DNA of 64,000 bases from Streptomyces fumigatiscleroticus (GCF_014647975.1 NZ_BMQF01000007.1:186001-250000); one strand, 5' to 3'; positions 9,662 to 18,684 are shown, counted from the first letter of the stretch. The notes: generated by a model not told the origin, from the sequence alone. Numbers and translations: made by a program.

Positions 9662-10693
9662 TTACTTGATCTTCGTGCCGGCCGAGCGCAGGGCCTGCGT
9701 CGCCTCGACGACACGGGCGGCCATGCCGGCCTCGGCCAGCTTGCCCCAGGTGCGCGGGTCGTAGGTCTTCTTGTTGCCGACCTCGCCGTCGACCTTCAGG
9801 ACGCCGTCGTAGTTCTGGAACATGTGGGCGGCGACGGGACGCGTGAAGGCGTACTGCGTGTCCGTGTCCAGGTTCATCTTGACCACGCCGTTGTCCAGGG
9901 CGGTCGCGATCTCCTCGGCGGTGGAGCCGGAGCCGCCGTGGAAGACGAAGTCGAACGGCTGGCTGCCGGCCGGCTTGCCGTACTTGGCGGCGACGCCCTC
10001 GCTCAGCTCCTTGAGCAGCTCGGGGCGGAGCACGACGTTGCCCGGCTTGTAGACGCCGTGCACGTTGCCGAAGGAGGCGGCCAGCAGGTAGCGGCCCTTC
10101 TCGCCCAGGCCCAGGGCCTCGGCGGTGCGCACCGCGTCGTCGACCGTGGTGTAGAGGGAGTCGTTGATCTCGTGGGAGACGCCGTCCTCCTCACCGCCGG
10201 TCGGGGTGATCTCGACCTCAAGGATGATCTTCGCGGCGCGGGCCTGCTCCAGCAGCTCCTGGGCGATGGCCAGGTTGTCGGCGAGGGTCTCCGCGGAGCC
10301 GTCCCACATGTGGGACTGGAACAGCGGGTTCTCACCGCGGGCGACCCGCTCCTGGGAGAGGGCGAGCAGCGGGCGCACATACCCGTCGAGCTTGTCCTTG
10401 GGGCAGTGGTCCGTGTGCAGCGCGATGTTCACCGGGTACTTCTCGGCGACGATGTGCGCGAACTCGGCCAGCGCCACCGCGCCGGACACCATGTCCTTGC
10501 TGTACTGACCGCCCAGGAACTCGGCACCGCCGGTCGAGATCTGGACGATGCCGTCGCTCTCCGCCTCCGCGAAACCGCGCAGGGCCGCGTGCAGCGTCTG
10601 GGAGGAGGTCACGTTGATGGCCGGGTAGGCGAACTTGCCTGCCTTCGCCCGGTCCAGCATCTCGTTGTAGACCTCGGGAGTTGCGATGGGCAT
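9662..10693 (-). CDS. fba: Class II fructose-bisphosphate aldolase
   Basis: Zinc enzyme of glycolysis and gluconeogenesis that splits fructose 1,6-bisphosphate to dihydroxyacetone phosphate and glyceraldehyde 3-phosphate. 343 residues, standard for the class IIA family. Metal and substrate motifs are visible: ALHTDHCPKD (catalytic Asp and Zn His), VEITPTGGEEDG, SFGNVHGVYKPG (Zn His), VFHGGSGS (phosphate loop), and MNLDTDTQYA. ATG start with GGAG about 8 nt upstream. Cytoplasmic housekeeping gene, apparently single. Confidence 0.97.
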   Translation of the reverse strand: MPIATPEVYNEMLDRAKAGKFAYPAINVTSSQTLHAALRGFAEAESDGIVQISTGGAEFLGGQYSKDMVSGAVALAEFAHIVAEKYPVNIALHTDHCPKDKLDGYVRPLLALSQERVARGENPLFQSHMWDGSAETLADNLAIAQELLEQARAAKIILEVEITPTGGEEDGVSHEINDSLYTTVDDAVRTAEALGLGEKGRYLLAASFGNVHGVYKPGNVVLRPELLKELSEGVAAKYGKPAGSQPFDFVFHGGSGSTAEEIATALDNGVVKMNLDTDTQYAFTRPVAAHMFQNYDGVLKVDGEVGNKKTYDPRTWGKLAEAGMAARVVEATQALRSAGTKIK

Positions 10694-10828
10694 TCGTCCG
10701 CTCCTTGTATGTGCGGGTTGGTGTGCTGCGTACTTACGGCCCTGACCTAGACCTTGGGTGCGACGTCATCGTCGGCCCCATCTTTCCAGACTCGGGCGGA
10801 AGGTCCATGCCCGCCGTCCGCGGACCGG

Positions 10829-11377
10829 TCAGTCCAGGCCCAGCTCGTCCTTGGAGTACGCGTAGAGGTACGGCACCCCCGCACCCTCCTGGATCTTCTC
10901 GGCGGCGCCGGTCGCCCGGTCGACGATGGTCGCGACGGCGACCACCTCGGCGCCCGCCTCGCGCACGGCCTCGACGGCGGTGAGCGGGGAGCCGCCGGTG
11001 GTGGAGGTGTCCTCGACGACCAGGACCCGGCGGCCCTTGATCTCCGGGCCCTCCACCCGCCGCTGGAGGCCGTGCGCCTTGGCGGCCTTGCGGACCACGA
11101 AGGCGTCCAGCTTCCGGCCCCGGGCGGCGGCCGCGTGCAGCATGGCGCCGGCCACCGGGTCGGCGCCCATGGTCAGGCCGCCCACCGCGTCGAAGTCCAG
11201 CTCGGCGGTGAGGTCCAGCAGCACCTGCCCCACCAGCGGCGCGGCCTCGCCGTCCAGGGTGATGCGGCGCAGGTCGACGTAGTAGTCGGCCTCCAGACCC
11301 GAGGAGAGGGTCACCTTGCCGTGCACCACGGCCTTGTCCTTGATCTGCTGCAGCAGCGCGCCGCGTACGTCACTCAT
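10829..11377 (-). CDS. pyrE: Orotate phosphoribosyltransferase
   Basis: Converts orotate and PRPP to orotidine 5'-monophosphate in pyrimidine synthesis. 182 residues. The PRPP-binding motif RVLVVEDTSTTGGS is near residue 110-125, and GKVTLSSGLEADYYVDLR at the N-terminus is the orotate-binding strand-loop. ATG start. 135 bp separate its stop from the fba start, and it lies 10 bp downstream of the aldose-1-epimerase stop, so it may be transcribed with that gene. Confidence 0.95.
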   Translation of the reverse strand: MSDVRGALLQQIKDKAVVHGKVTLSSGLEADYYVDLRRITLDGEAAPLVGQVLLDLTAELDFDAVGGLTMGADPVAGAMLHAAAARGRKLDAFVVRKAAKAHGLQRRVEGPEIKGRRVLVVEDTSTTGGSPLTAVEAVREAGAEVVAVATIVDRATGAAEKIQEGAGVPYLYAYSKDELGLD

Positions 11378-11387
11378 GCCGCTCAGC

Positions 11388-12176
11388 TTAGAGGCGGCGC
11401 CAGCTCCACGTCGTCGACGCCTCCAGCGGCTCCAGCGGCGTGACCAGGCGCGGAAGCGTGTTGAGGCCGTTGGGCGGCCCGGTCTGCGGCTCCACGCACA
11501 CGGCCGCCTCCTGCTCGTCGTAGACGACCACCCACTCCTCGGGGCTGGTGACCTTCAGCTCCAGCCGCTCCGGCCAGGTGAGGGTGACGTCGACGCCGCC
11601 GGGCATGCCGAAGCAGTCGTCCCAGGGGCCGGGGCGGGGGTCGATCCGGTTGCCGGTGGGCAGGTGGTCCTCGCCGCGCTCCTCCTGCCAGGCGGGCGAG
11701 AAGTCGATCGTCACGTCCCGGCCGTCGAGGCCGCGGTTGAACCAGGGGTGCCAGCCGATCTGGGCCGGGAAGGACGACTCGTACGTCTCGACGGACATCG
11801 TCAGCGTCAGGGTGTCCTCGGCGAGGGCGACCACCTGGGTGACGCGGCCCGGGTAGGGCCACGGCTCGACCAGGTCGTAGGTGATGACCGCCTCGTTCGT
11901 GGTGGTACGGGCGGTGTGCCAGGCGCCGTCGCGGGCGGTGCCGTGGATCGCGTGCGGCGGCGAGTTCAGCGGCATCCGGTGGACGACGGCCCCGTCCCGG
12001 AAGCGGCCCTCGCGGATCCGGCCGCACCAGGGGACCATCGGGAAGCAGCCGAAGCGCTCGCCCTGGCGGAGCAGCTCGACACCGCCGACGCGGAGTCCTC
12101 CGATCCGGCCGCCGTTGCCCGGCAGTACCGTCACCTCCGCGTCGCCCGCGGTCAGCGTGATGGGTTCGTTACTCAC
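11388..12176 (-). CDS. Aldose 1-epimerase family protein
   Basis: 262-residue protein of the galactose-mutarotase fold. Features include RIGGLRVGGVELL near the N-terminus, then FPMVPWCGRIREGRF (substrate Arg/Trp region), AIHGTARD (catalytic His of the family), QIGWHPWFNRG and the acidic end LEPLEAS. Catalyses interconversion of aldose anomers or related hexose-6-phosphate substrates; the exact sugar is not clear. Starts at GTG. It is only 10 bp upstream of pyrE. Confidence 0.87.
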   Translation of the reverse strand: MSNEPITLTAGDAEVTVLPGNGGRIGGLRVGGVELLRQGERFGCFPMVPWCGRIREGRFRDGAVVHRMPLNSPPHAIHGTARDGAWHTARTTTNEAVITYDLVEPWPYPGRVTQVVALAEDTLTLTMSVETYESSFPAQIGWHPWFNRGLDGRDVTIDFSPAWQEERGEDHLPTGNRIDPRPGPWDDCFGMPGGVDVTLTWPERLELKVTSPEEWVVVYDEQEAAVCVEPQTGPPNGLNTLPRLVTPLEPLEASTTWSWRRL

Positions 12177-12214
12177 GGGACGACCCTACTGGGGCGATCA
12201 AGGGGGCCGCCCCT

Positions 12215-12280
12215 CACGGCCGGGTCCGGCGGCGCTGCACGGCCGGGTCCGGCGGCGCTGCACGGCCGGGTTCAGCGGCG
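12215..12280. repeat. 23-bp direct repeat, two full units and a diverged third
   Basis: The unit beginning CACGGCCGGGTCCGG is present at 12215-12237 and 12238-12260; a third, diverged copy runs to 12280 and covers the last codons and stop of the SRPBCC gene. The space between two genes has probably been expanded by slippage. Confidence 0.9.
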
Positions 12281-13168
12281 TTTGCGCAGGGCGCGGCCGA
12301 CCACGATCGCCGAGGCCACGACCAGGGCCGCCGCCGGGGCCGCCCAGCGCAGCGAGGTCGCGGCGGAGACCGTCTCCGGGGCGGGAACGGGGGCGTAGCG
12401 GCCGCGCGGCGGGGCGTGGTCCACCTCCTCCGCGCTGCGCCCGATCATCGTCCGCCGGGCGTGCGCCGCCTCGGCGGGCGGTTCCATGACCGGTGCGAAC
12501 TCCTCCGGGTCACCGGCGTCGCCGTCCTCCTGCGCGGCCGGGTCGAGGGAGGGCGGCGGGACCTCGGTGTCGAAGACGGAGGCGTGGTCGGCGAGGTGCC
12601 CGGTGTCCCCCTCGGGCACGGAGTCGTCCGCCGGTGCGGGCACCGGGGCGTCGTCCGCGTCCGGCGCGGCGTCGAAGTCGGCGGCCGCGGCGGGGGCGAA
12701 GTCCTCGGTGGCCAGGGACTCGGCGGTCTCCGGCGGCCGCTCCTGCTCCGCCGCCGCGCCCAGGTTCTCCCCGAAACGGGTCAGCAGCCGGGTCAGTGCC
12801 GTGGCGACCGCGGCCGGCGGCAGCTCGGTGATCCGGCCGTCCGCCGCGGCCGTCCCGGTGAAGGTGAGCGCGGAGCCGCCGTCGGTGTCCCGGACGCGCA
12901 GGGTGAGCGCCAGCCGGACCGTGCCGGTGCCGCGGGCCTCGGTGGCGGTGCCTTCGGCGGTGTGGGAGCCGTCGTCCCGCCGGGACACGCGCACGGAGCC
13001 GCGGTAGGTGATCGAGTGACTGCCGACACGGACCTTCAGCCGCCCGGCGACCGGTTCGGCGCCGGCGTCCTGCTGGAGCCCGGGCACCGCCCGGGCGACC
13101 CGCGAGGGGTCGTCCAGCACCTCGTCGAGCCGCGCGGCCGGAACCGGGACGAACACCTCTTGTTCCAT
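12272..13168 (-). CDS. SRPBCC (CoxG-like) protein with C-terminal anchor
   Basis: 298 residues. The N-terminal domain (1-150) is an SRPBCC/polyketide-cyclase fold related to carbon monoxide dehydrogenase subunit G; it shows PAARLDEVLDDPSRVARAVPGL and a repeat of beta strands ending TELPPAAVATALTRLLTRF. An acidic Ala/Pro/Asp-rich linker of about 90 residues follows, then a C-terminal helix (AAPAAALVVASAIVVG) and RKRR, which anchor it in the membrane with most of the protein in the cytoplasm. Ligand unknown. ATG 13168 was chosen because the conserved domain starts there; upstream in-frame starts add only unconserved residues. Confidence 0.82.
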   Translation of the reverse strand: MEQEVFVPVPAARLDEVLDDPSRVARAVPGLQQDAGAEPVAGRLKVRVGSHSITYRGSVRVSRRDDGSHTAEGTATEARGTGTVRLALTLRVRDTDGGSALTFTGTAAADGRITELPPAAVATALTRLLTRFGENLGAAAEQERPPETAESLATEDFAPAAAADFDAAPDADDAPVPAPADDSVPEGDTGHLADHASVFDTEVPPPSLDPAAQEDGDAGDPEEFAPVMEPPAEAAHARRTMIGRSAEEVDHAPPRGRYAPVPAPETVSAATSLRWAAPAAALVVASAIVVGRALRKRR

Positions 13169-13244
13169 GTCAGCGGAGCCTACCCAGAGGCGACCGTCCC
13201 GCACCCCCGTCGACGCGAAGTCGTCCGGTGTCGCCCGTGACGCC

Positions 13245-13925
13245 CTAGGATCCCGCGCCGCCGGGCGTCACCAGGCCCGTCTCGTAGGCCAGCACCACCG
13301 CCTGGGCCCGGCTGGTCAGGCCGAGCTTGGTCATCGTGCGGTTGAGGTGGGTCTTCACGGTGGCCTCGCTGATGTACAGGCGGTCGGCGGCCTCCCCGTT
13401 GGTCAGGCCGCGGGCGACCAGTCTGAGCACCTCCGTCTCGCGGGAGGTCAGCGCGGACAGGCCGGGCGGCGGCCCGGTGCGGGGCGCCGCCGGGTCCGGC
13501 GTACGGGTGAAGGCCTCCACCAGGCGCCGGGTCACCGCGGGGGCGAACAGCGCGTCGCCGCCGTGCACCGCCGTCACCGCGGCGAGCAGCCGTTCGGGGC
13601 CGGCGTCCTTGAGGAGGAAGCCGGAGGCGCCGGCGCGCAGGGCGCCGTACACGTACTCGTCAAGGTCGAAAGTGGTCAGGACGAGCACGCGCGGCGCCGG
13701 GTCCACCGCCTCGGCCAGGATCCGCCCGGTCGCCTCGATGCCCGTCATGCCGGGCATGCGGATGTCCATCAGGACCACGTCCGGCCGGAGCTTCGCGGCC
13801 AGCCGCACCGCCTCCGCGCCGTCGGCGGCCTCCCCGGCGACCTCCATGCCGGGCGCGGCGCGCAGCAGGGCGGCCAGCCCGCTGCGCACGAGGAACTGGT
13901 CGTCGACGACGAGCACTCTGATCAT
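13245..13925 (-). CDS. NarL/FixJ-family response regulator
   Basis: 226 residues. The receiver has D8-D9 and phospho-acceptor D54 (DVVLMDIRMPGM), with conserved Thr in LVLTTFDLDEYV and Lys in GFLLKDAGP. The LuxR-type HTH (about 155-215) has LTSRETEVLRLVARGLTNGE and YISEATVKTHLNRTM. It is 7 bp downstream of its kinase and on the same strand. Targets unknown. Confidence 0.93.
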   Translation of the reverse strand: MIRVLVVDDQFLVRSGLAALLRAAPGMEVAGEAADGAEAVRLAAKLRPDVVLMDIRMPGMTGIEATGRILAEAVDPAPRVLVLTTFDLDEYVYGALRAGASGFLLKDAGPERLLAAVTAVHGGDALFAPAVTRRLVEAFTRTPDPAAPRTGPPPGLSALTSRETEVLRLVARGLTNGEAADRLYISEATVKTHLNRTMTKLGLTSRAQAVVLAYETGLVTPGGAGS

Positions 13926-13932
13926 GCGGTGT

Positions 13933-15087
13933 TCATTCCCCGGCCAAGTCCCCGCGGCGTGCGGCCGGTACCGATGTCGGCAGGGTCAGGAGCACGCCGA
14001 ATCCCCCTTCGCTGCGCGGGCCGACGACGATCGTCCCGCCGTAGAGCTTGGCCCGCTCCCGCATCCCGATCAACCCGTGCCCGCCGTGCTCCCGCATCTT
14101 GTCCGGATCCACCCCCTTCCCGTCGTCGGTGACCCGGACCGTGACCTCGCCGGCCCGGTAGGCGAGGCGGACGGCGGCGCGGGCTCCGGGCGCGTGTTTG
14201 AGCACGTTGGTCAGCGCCTCCTGCACCACGCGGTACAGGCACAGCTGGACGCCCGGGGGCAGCGGGCGCGGCTCGCCGGTGATCCGGAGGTCCACGGGAA
14301 CGCCGCCCGCCCGGACCCGCGTCACCATCTCCTCCAGCTGGTCCAGGCCGGGTGTCGGGGCGCCGTCCGCGCCCTGGACGCCGTCCGCGCGCAGCAGCCC
14401 CAGCATGCGCCGCAGCTCCGCGAGCGCCTCGCCGCTGGCACCGGCGATGGTGTGCAGCGCCTCGCGGGCGGTGGGCGCGTCGGAGTCGAAGACGAACCGG
14501 GCCAGACCGGCCTGGACGTTGATGACGGCCATGTGGTGGGCGACCACGTCGTGCAGTTCGCGGGCGATGCGGACGCGTTCCCCGGCGACCTCGCGCCGGG
14601 CCCGTTCGGCCTGCTCGGCGCGGAGCTGCCGGGTCAGCTCCGCGGTTCTGCGGGCGACGTGCCCGAACCGCCAGAGCACGACGGGGAAGCCCAGGGCCTG
14701 GCCCACCACGGACGCCATCGCGTCGGCGTCGCTGATCACTCCGGCGTAGATCCAGACGGCGGCGAGCAGGGCCGCGCAGGACGCGGCGGTGCGGGCCGGG
14801 CGCAGGGACGCCACCGTGTAGACGGCGAGCATGGGTCCGAAGGAGTTCACCACCGGCCAGTAGCCCAGGGTGACGTAGACCGCCCAGCACAGGTGCACGG
14901 CGAGGCAGACGGCGACCGGGGCCCGGGTGCGCAGTGCCAGGGGCAGGTTCACCAGGGCGACCAGCGTCCAGCCCAGCGGGTCGAGGGCGGGCCACCCCTG
15001 GGCGACAGCCTCGGTGCCGAGCAGCCCGGCCACGGTCGTCAGCGCCGCGACGATCAGACCGTCGGCCGCGAGCGGGTGCAGACGCAT
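13933..15087 (-). CDS. HisKA_3 sensor histidine kinase
   Basis: 384 residues from ATG 15087. The N-terminal half has about five hydrophobic helices with no large external domain, then HisKA_3 with RIARELHDVVAHHMAVI (H is phosphorylated) and an ATPase domain with VVQEALTNVLKHAPG and TDDGKGVDPDKMREHGGHGLIGM. This is the NarL-type partner kinase class. It is directly upstream of the response regulator gene. A longer frame reaches 15174, but the region before ATG 15087 shows no membrane or conserved sequence. Confidence 0.9.
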   Translation of the reverse strand: MRLHPLAADGLIVAALTTVAGLLGTEAVAQGWPALDPLGWTLVALVNLPLALRTRAPVAVCLAVHLCWAVYVTLGYWPVVNSFGPMLAVYTVASLRPARTAASCAALLAAVWIYAGVISDADAMASVVGQALGFPVVLWRFGHVARRTAELTRQLRAEQAERARREVAGERVRIARELHDVVAHHMAVINVQAGLARFVFDSDAPTAREALHTIAGASGEALAELRRMLGLLRADGVQGADGAPTPGLDQLEEMVTRVRAGGVPVDLRITGEPRPLPPGVQLCLYRVVQEALTNVLKHAPGARAAVRLAYRAGEVTVRVTDDGKGVDPDKMREHGGHGLIGMRERAKLYGGTIVVGPRSEGGFGVLLTLPTSVPAARRGDLAGE

Positions 15088-15438
15088 TGCCGCAGCGTAA
15101 GCCCGGTACGCGGGCGGAGGCGTCAACCGTCCGCCATACCGCGGAAGTTGTACGACCCGGACCGGGTACCGCACGGGTTCACCCCGGGCTCCACCCGGTG
15201 CGGGATTCGGTCACCGGCCGGGCGCCGTAGCGTCGTCCGCGACGCTCTGCCCTGAACACCGTCCCGGGCGACGGACGGTGCCCGTCGGGGGGAAGCGGCG
15301 GTCCGTCCCGTACACCGGGGGACGGGACGGACCGCCGGCACGGGCCGTCCGCCACCGGGATACGCACCAGCCTGCGCGAACAGCCGCGGCGAAGCCCCCA
15401 GCACGCGCGCACGCGAACCGCCGAACGCCCCGGCGCCG
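15088..15438. terminator. 351-bp gap with a long hairpin terminator
   Basis: No gene is supported here. At 15297-15336 GGCGGTCCGTCCCGT pairs with ACGGGACGGACCGCC across a 10-nt loop. That hairpin is the likely terminator for the spermidine-synthase-like gene arriving from the right. The rest should contain the promoter of the kinase-regulator pair. Confidence 0.65.
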
Positions 15439-17097
15439 TCAGTACCGCGGATGCACCAACGTCGACGGCGGCAGGCCCGTCACCCGGGTACGCACCGCGG
15501 CACGCGCGTCCGCCGCGAGGGAGTCCGGTGTGAGGGTGGACGGCCGCGGGGCGCGCGGGGCCAGGCGCAGCGGCGGGCGGGTGCGGGCGGCCAGGACGAA
15601 GCCCCAGTCGCGGGGGGCGCGGGAGCCGCCCGCGGCGGTGCGGTCGGGGCCGGCCGGGAAACCGGCGTCACGGCCGCCCACCCGGTAGGGGGCGGTGCCG
15701 AGGCCGGCCGCGCGCAGCGTCGAGACCACGGTCCAGAACACCCGTGGACGCGAGGTGAGGGGACCGGCGTGCACCACCAGCCGGCCGCCGGGGGCGAGGG
15801 TCCGCCGGGCCAGGCCGTAGAACTCCTCGGAGTACAGCTTGGTGCTGGCGGTGATGCCCGGGTCGGGCAGGTCCGAGACCACCACGTCGTACCCCCCGGC
15901 CGGTGCCCGCCGCAGTCCGCCGAAGGCGTCGCCCATGACGACCCGGACGCGCGGATCGTCGTAGGCGTGCCCGTTGAGGGCGGCCAGCGGCGGGTCGTGC
16001 CGGGCCAGCCGGACGACGCCCGGGTCGAGCTCGACGACGTCGACCCGGGCGACGCCCGGATACCGCAGCACCTCCCGGGCGGCGAGGCCGTCACCGCCGC
16101 CGAGGATCAGCACGCGCGCGTGCGGCCCGGTCATCGCGGGGTGGACCAGCGCCTCGTGGTACCGGCGCTCGTCGCGCCCGCTGACCCGCAGCCGGCCGTC
16201 GAGGAACAGGTCGAGGGGACGGCCGTGCGTGCCGCCAGTGAGCACCACCTCCTGCACGCCGGTCTGGAGCGCCACCCGGACGTCCTCGCCGTACACCGCG
16301 TGCCGGGCGGCGTGCTCGAAGTCGTCGACGAGCACGGCCGCCGAGCCCAGGACGGCGAGCACGGCGGCGTTGACGGCCAGCAGCAGCCAGCGGGCCCTGC
16401 GGCCGAGGTCCCGCCGGAACAGGCCGAGGACCAGGGCGCCGCCGGCGGCCGCGTTGACCGTGCCGGTGAGCAGCGTGCCGGTCAGCTGGCCCAGGACCGG
16501 CAGCAGCAGGAAGGGAAAGGCCAGGCCGCCGACGAGGGCGCCGACGTAGTCGGCGGCGAACAGGTCGGCCACCGCACCGCCCGGGTCCTGGCGGCGGATG
16601 CGCTGGATCAGCTCCATCAGCAGCGGCACCTCGGCGCCGATCAGCAGGCCGATGGCGAGCGAGAAGGCGACCAGGAGGCAGCGGGGGCCGTCGGCCCACA
16701 GCCCGCCCCAGTCGCCGGTCCAGGCGAAGACGGCGTACAGCGCCATCGCGCTGCACCCGCCGACGAGGGCGAGCGTGGCCTCCACGGCGCCGAACCACGC
16801 CGCCGCCAGCCGGCGCAGCCGCTTGGCGGCGAGCGAGCCGACGCCCATCGCGAAGACCATGACGGACAGCACGACGGACGCCTGGGTGACCGAGTCGCCG
16901 ATCAGGTACGAGGCGAGAGCGACGAGCTCCAGCTCGTACACGAGCCCGCAGGCGGCGCAGACGAAGACGCCGCCGAGGACCAGGAACCGCCCGGTGCCCG
17001 GCCGGACCGGCAGCCGTACGGGCGCGCCGGGACCGCCGGGAGCGCCCCAGGGCGGCGGACTGCTGCCGGGCGGGGCGGGCGCGTGCGGTTCGATCAC
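15439..17097 (-). CDS. Membrane spermidine-synthase-like protein
   Basis: 552 residues. The N-terminal 240 residues form about seven transmembrane helices (for example FLVLGGVFVCAACGLVYEL and SVVLSVMVFAMGVGSLAAK). The C-terminal half is a Rossmann methyltransferase fold of the SpeE type, with VLILGGGDGLAAREVLRYP (SAM/dcSAM loop), VDVVELDPGVVRLA, and YDVVVSDLPDPG where polyamine synthases have their catalytic acidic residues. True polyamine aminopropyltransferase activity is not certain; membrane-fused members are widespread in actinobacteria and uncharacterised. GTG start. Upstream at 17138-17149 is the palindrome CCACACGTGTGG, a possible operator. Confidence 0.85.
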   Translation of the reverse strand: MIEPHAPAPPGSSPPPWGAPGGPGAPVRLPVRPGTGRFLVLGGVFVCAACGLVYELELVALASYLIGDSVTQASVVLSVMVFAMGVGSLAAKRLRRLAAAWFGAVEATLALVGGCSAMALYAVFAWTGDWGGLWADGPRCLLVAFSLAIGLLIGAEVPLLMELIQRIRRQDPGGAVADLFAADYVGALVGGLAFPFLLLPVLGQLTGTLLTGTVNAAAGGALVLGLFRRDLGRRARWLLLAVNAAVLAVLGSAAVLVDDFEHAARHAVYGEDVRVALQTGVQEVVLTGGTHGRPLDLFLDGRLRVSGRDERRYHEALVHPAMTGPHARVLILGGGDGLAAREVLRYPGVARVDVVELDPGVVRLARHDPPLAALNGHAYDDPRVRVVMGDAFGGLRRAPAGGYDVVVSDLPDPGITASTKLYSEEFYGLARRTLAPGGRLVVHAGPLTSRPRVFWTVVSTLRAAGLGTAPYRVGGRDAGFPAGPDRTAAGGSRAPRDWGFVLAARTRPPLRLAPRAPRPSTLTPDSLAADARAAVRTRVTGLPPSTLVHPRY

Positions 17098-17137
17098 CCT
17101 GCGACGTTACGTCACACCCACGGGGCCCGGTCGTCAC

Positions 17138-17149
17138 CCACACGTGTGG
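17138..17149. promoter_or_regulatory. Perfect 12-bp palindrome CCACACGTGTGG
   Basis: It lies about 40 bp upstream of the start of the spermidine-synthase-like gene in the 185-bp space after DUF2617. The position fits a regulator site; the binding protein is not known. Confidence 0.35.
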
Positions 17150-17282
17150 AATTTGTTTACGATTTGCCCTGAACTGGTAGGCGCGCCACGGGTCTTCGTC
17201 ACTGCCTGTGCGCGGCCCCCGGCCGTCCGGTTCTCCCCGCCCGCGTCTCCGCGTCCCGGATCCCACTCGCGCGCCACGGGTC

Positions 17283-17801
17283 TCAGAGCGCGGCGGCCAC
17301 CCGTACCCCGACCCGCGTCCGGGTCGTCACCAGCTGGCCGTCCTGCGGATAGGCGTGCCAGGTCCGCCACTGCACCTGCCCGTCCTGGTGCTGGGCCAGC
17401 AGGGCGGTGAAGGCGTGCGGGCTGCCGGGGAAGAGGCCGGCCAGGCCGTGGGGATGGTCGGCGACCAGGGCCAGCAGCTCCTGGGCCCGGCCGGCGAAGG
17501 AGTTGGGCGAGAGCACCTCCACCCGGGCGGCGAACTCGTACTCCCGGTCGCCCATCCGCTTGGCGACGCCCAGCGGCAGGGGGGTGCTGCTGCCCGCGAT
17601 GCAGGCCACCGTCTCGGAGCAACTGCCCAGGTCCCCTTCCAGGAGCACCTGGTGGGAGGCGCCCAGCAGTCTCAACTGGATGTGTGTGTCCCTGAGTTCG
17701 AGGTCGAGCGTGGCCAGCGCGGGCAGCGGTTCCAGGCCCAGGGCCCAGGCGAGGTCGGCCGCGCGCGTGTCGGTATAGGCGGTGTTCAGGGTCGTGAGCA
17801 T
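17283..17801 (-). CDS. DUF2617 family protein
   Basis: 172-residue soluble protein of unknown function. The N-terminus MLTTLNTAYTDTRAADLAW is followed by conserved beta strands (LDLELRDTHIQLRLLGASH), a CSETVACIAG segment and a C-terminal WHAYPQDGQLVTTRTRV. The family is conserved in actinobacteria. ATG 17801 was chosen over longer frames because conserved residues start there. It lies upstream of the spermidine-synthase-like gene on the same strand. Confidence 0.83.
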   Translation of the reverse strand: MLTTLNTAYTDTRAADLAWALGLEPLPALATLDLELRDTHIQLRLLGASHQVLLEGDLGSCSETVACIAGSSTPLPLGVAKRMGDREYEFAARVEVLSPNSFAGRAQELLALVADHPHGLAGLFPGSPHAFTALLAQHQDGQVQWRTWHAYPQDGQLVTTRTRVGVRVAAAL

Positions 17802-18201
17802 GGATCGGCTCCGCAAGCACACAAGAAGAGGAAGGTGCGGGTCCCGCGCTCCCGGTCGCTCCGGGGAGTGCGGCCCGGTCAGCCCGGTCGGCCGGTCAGG
17901 AAGGGTGTCCGCGGGACGTCCGAGGGGCTGCGTCGGCGATGTAGAGGGAATCATGAACTGTGGCGCTGCCACAGCGTTTTTACCCAACATCGGGGGGTTT
18001 CCATCCCTCGGGGGGCTCCACAGCTCAACTGTTCAATCACGGCGTACGCCCAGAGGATCCGGGGTGCGCCGGAGCAGCACAGCGCCCGCCGGGGTCGTTC
18101 CCCGGCGGGCGCTCTCTGCGGGCGGGGCGGGGCCCGGTCCCAGGTGGTACGGGCCCCGCCGCTCGGATACGGCTCCCCCTGGGGAGCTCAGCTGCCCCGT
18201 G
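17802..18201. other. 400-bp intergenic region with palindrome and G-tracts
   Basis: No coding gene is convincing. At 17958-17974 CTGTGGC-GCT-GCCACAG is a perfect 7-3-7 palindrome. It is followed by two similar G-rich tracts (CGGGGGGTTTCC and CGGGGGGCTCC near 17991-18020). The first half must hold the DUF2617 promoter. A plus-strand ATG at 17953 opens a frame with no SD sequence, so I do not call it. A small RNA or an operator are possible readings. Confidence 0.4.
18082..18112. terminator. Strong hairpin terminator
   Basis: GCGCCCGCCGGGG pairs with CCCCGGCGGGCGC over a TCGTT loop. It lies about 90 bp downstream of the Cys/Gly-repeat gene stop and can end that transcript. Confidence 0.7.
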
Positions 18202-18549
18202 TCAGCTGCCTCCGCCGCATCCGCCGCCGCCTCCGCAGGACGAGCCGCCGCCGCAGGAGGAACCACCGCCGCAGGACGAGCCGCCGCCGCAGGAATGCCC
18301 TCCGTGGTGCCCGCCCGACGAGCCGTCCGAGCCCGTGTCCCCCGCCACGGCGCCGCCCGCGACCCACCAGCTGCTGTCACCGGCGGACGAGCTGTTCCCA
18401 AACGAGCTGCCGCCGCCGGACCTGCCGTGTCCGCGTCCCGCGCGCGGGCGTCCCGCCGTCTTCCGCACCGTGCTCCGCCTGCCGCGGCCGGCGACGAGCG
18501 CCAGGATCACCACGCCGCAGACCACCGCCAGGATGATGCCGATGACCAT
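18202..18549 (-). CDS. Membrane protein with Gly-Ser-Cys repeat tail
   Basis: 115 residues. One N-terminal helix (IGIILAVVCGVVILALVAG) is followed by a basic stretch (GRGRRSTVRKTAGRPRAGR), a Ser/Gly linker with SSWWVAGGAVAG, and a tail in which GGGSSC recurs about four times after a His-rich GGHHGGHSC. The Cys and His spacing could bind metal or form disulphides. GAAGGAGG lies 7 nt before ATG 18549, so translation is well supported. Similar low-complexity tails end some Streptomyces TIGR04222-type membrane proteins, but that domain is absent. Function unknown. Confidence 0.7.
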   Translation of the reverse strand: MVIGIILAVVCGVVILALVAGRGRRSTVRKTAGRPRAGRGHGRSGGGSSFGNSSSAGDSSWWVAGGAVAGDTGSDGSSGGHHGGHSCGGGSSCGGGSSCGGGSSCGGGGGCGGGS

Positions 18550-18684
18550 GGCGTCACCCTCCTTCCGTTCCCCCGTAGCGGCCCCCGTGGGGCCTCGCTC
18601 TGTGCGTGACCGGGAGATGCCCCTCCCCCGCGCGCCCCAAAGCAGAGTTGAGGAACTCCAGAGCTTCTGCGCAGGATGACGGGC

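Noticed and set aside
15439..17097. Calling the gene speE with confidence
   Set aside because: The enzymatic half fits, but the membrane-fused group has no proven aminopropyltransferase activity.
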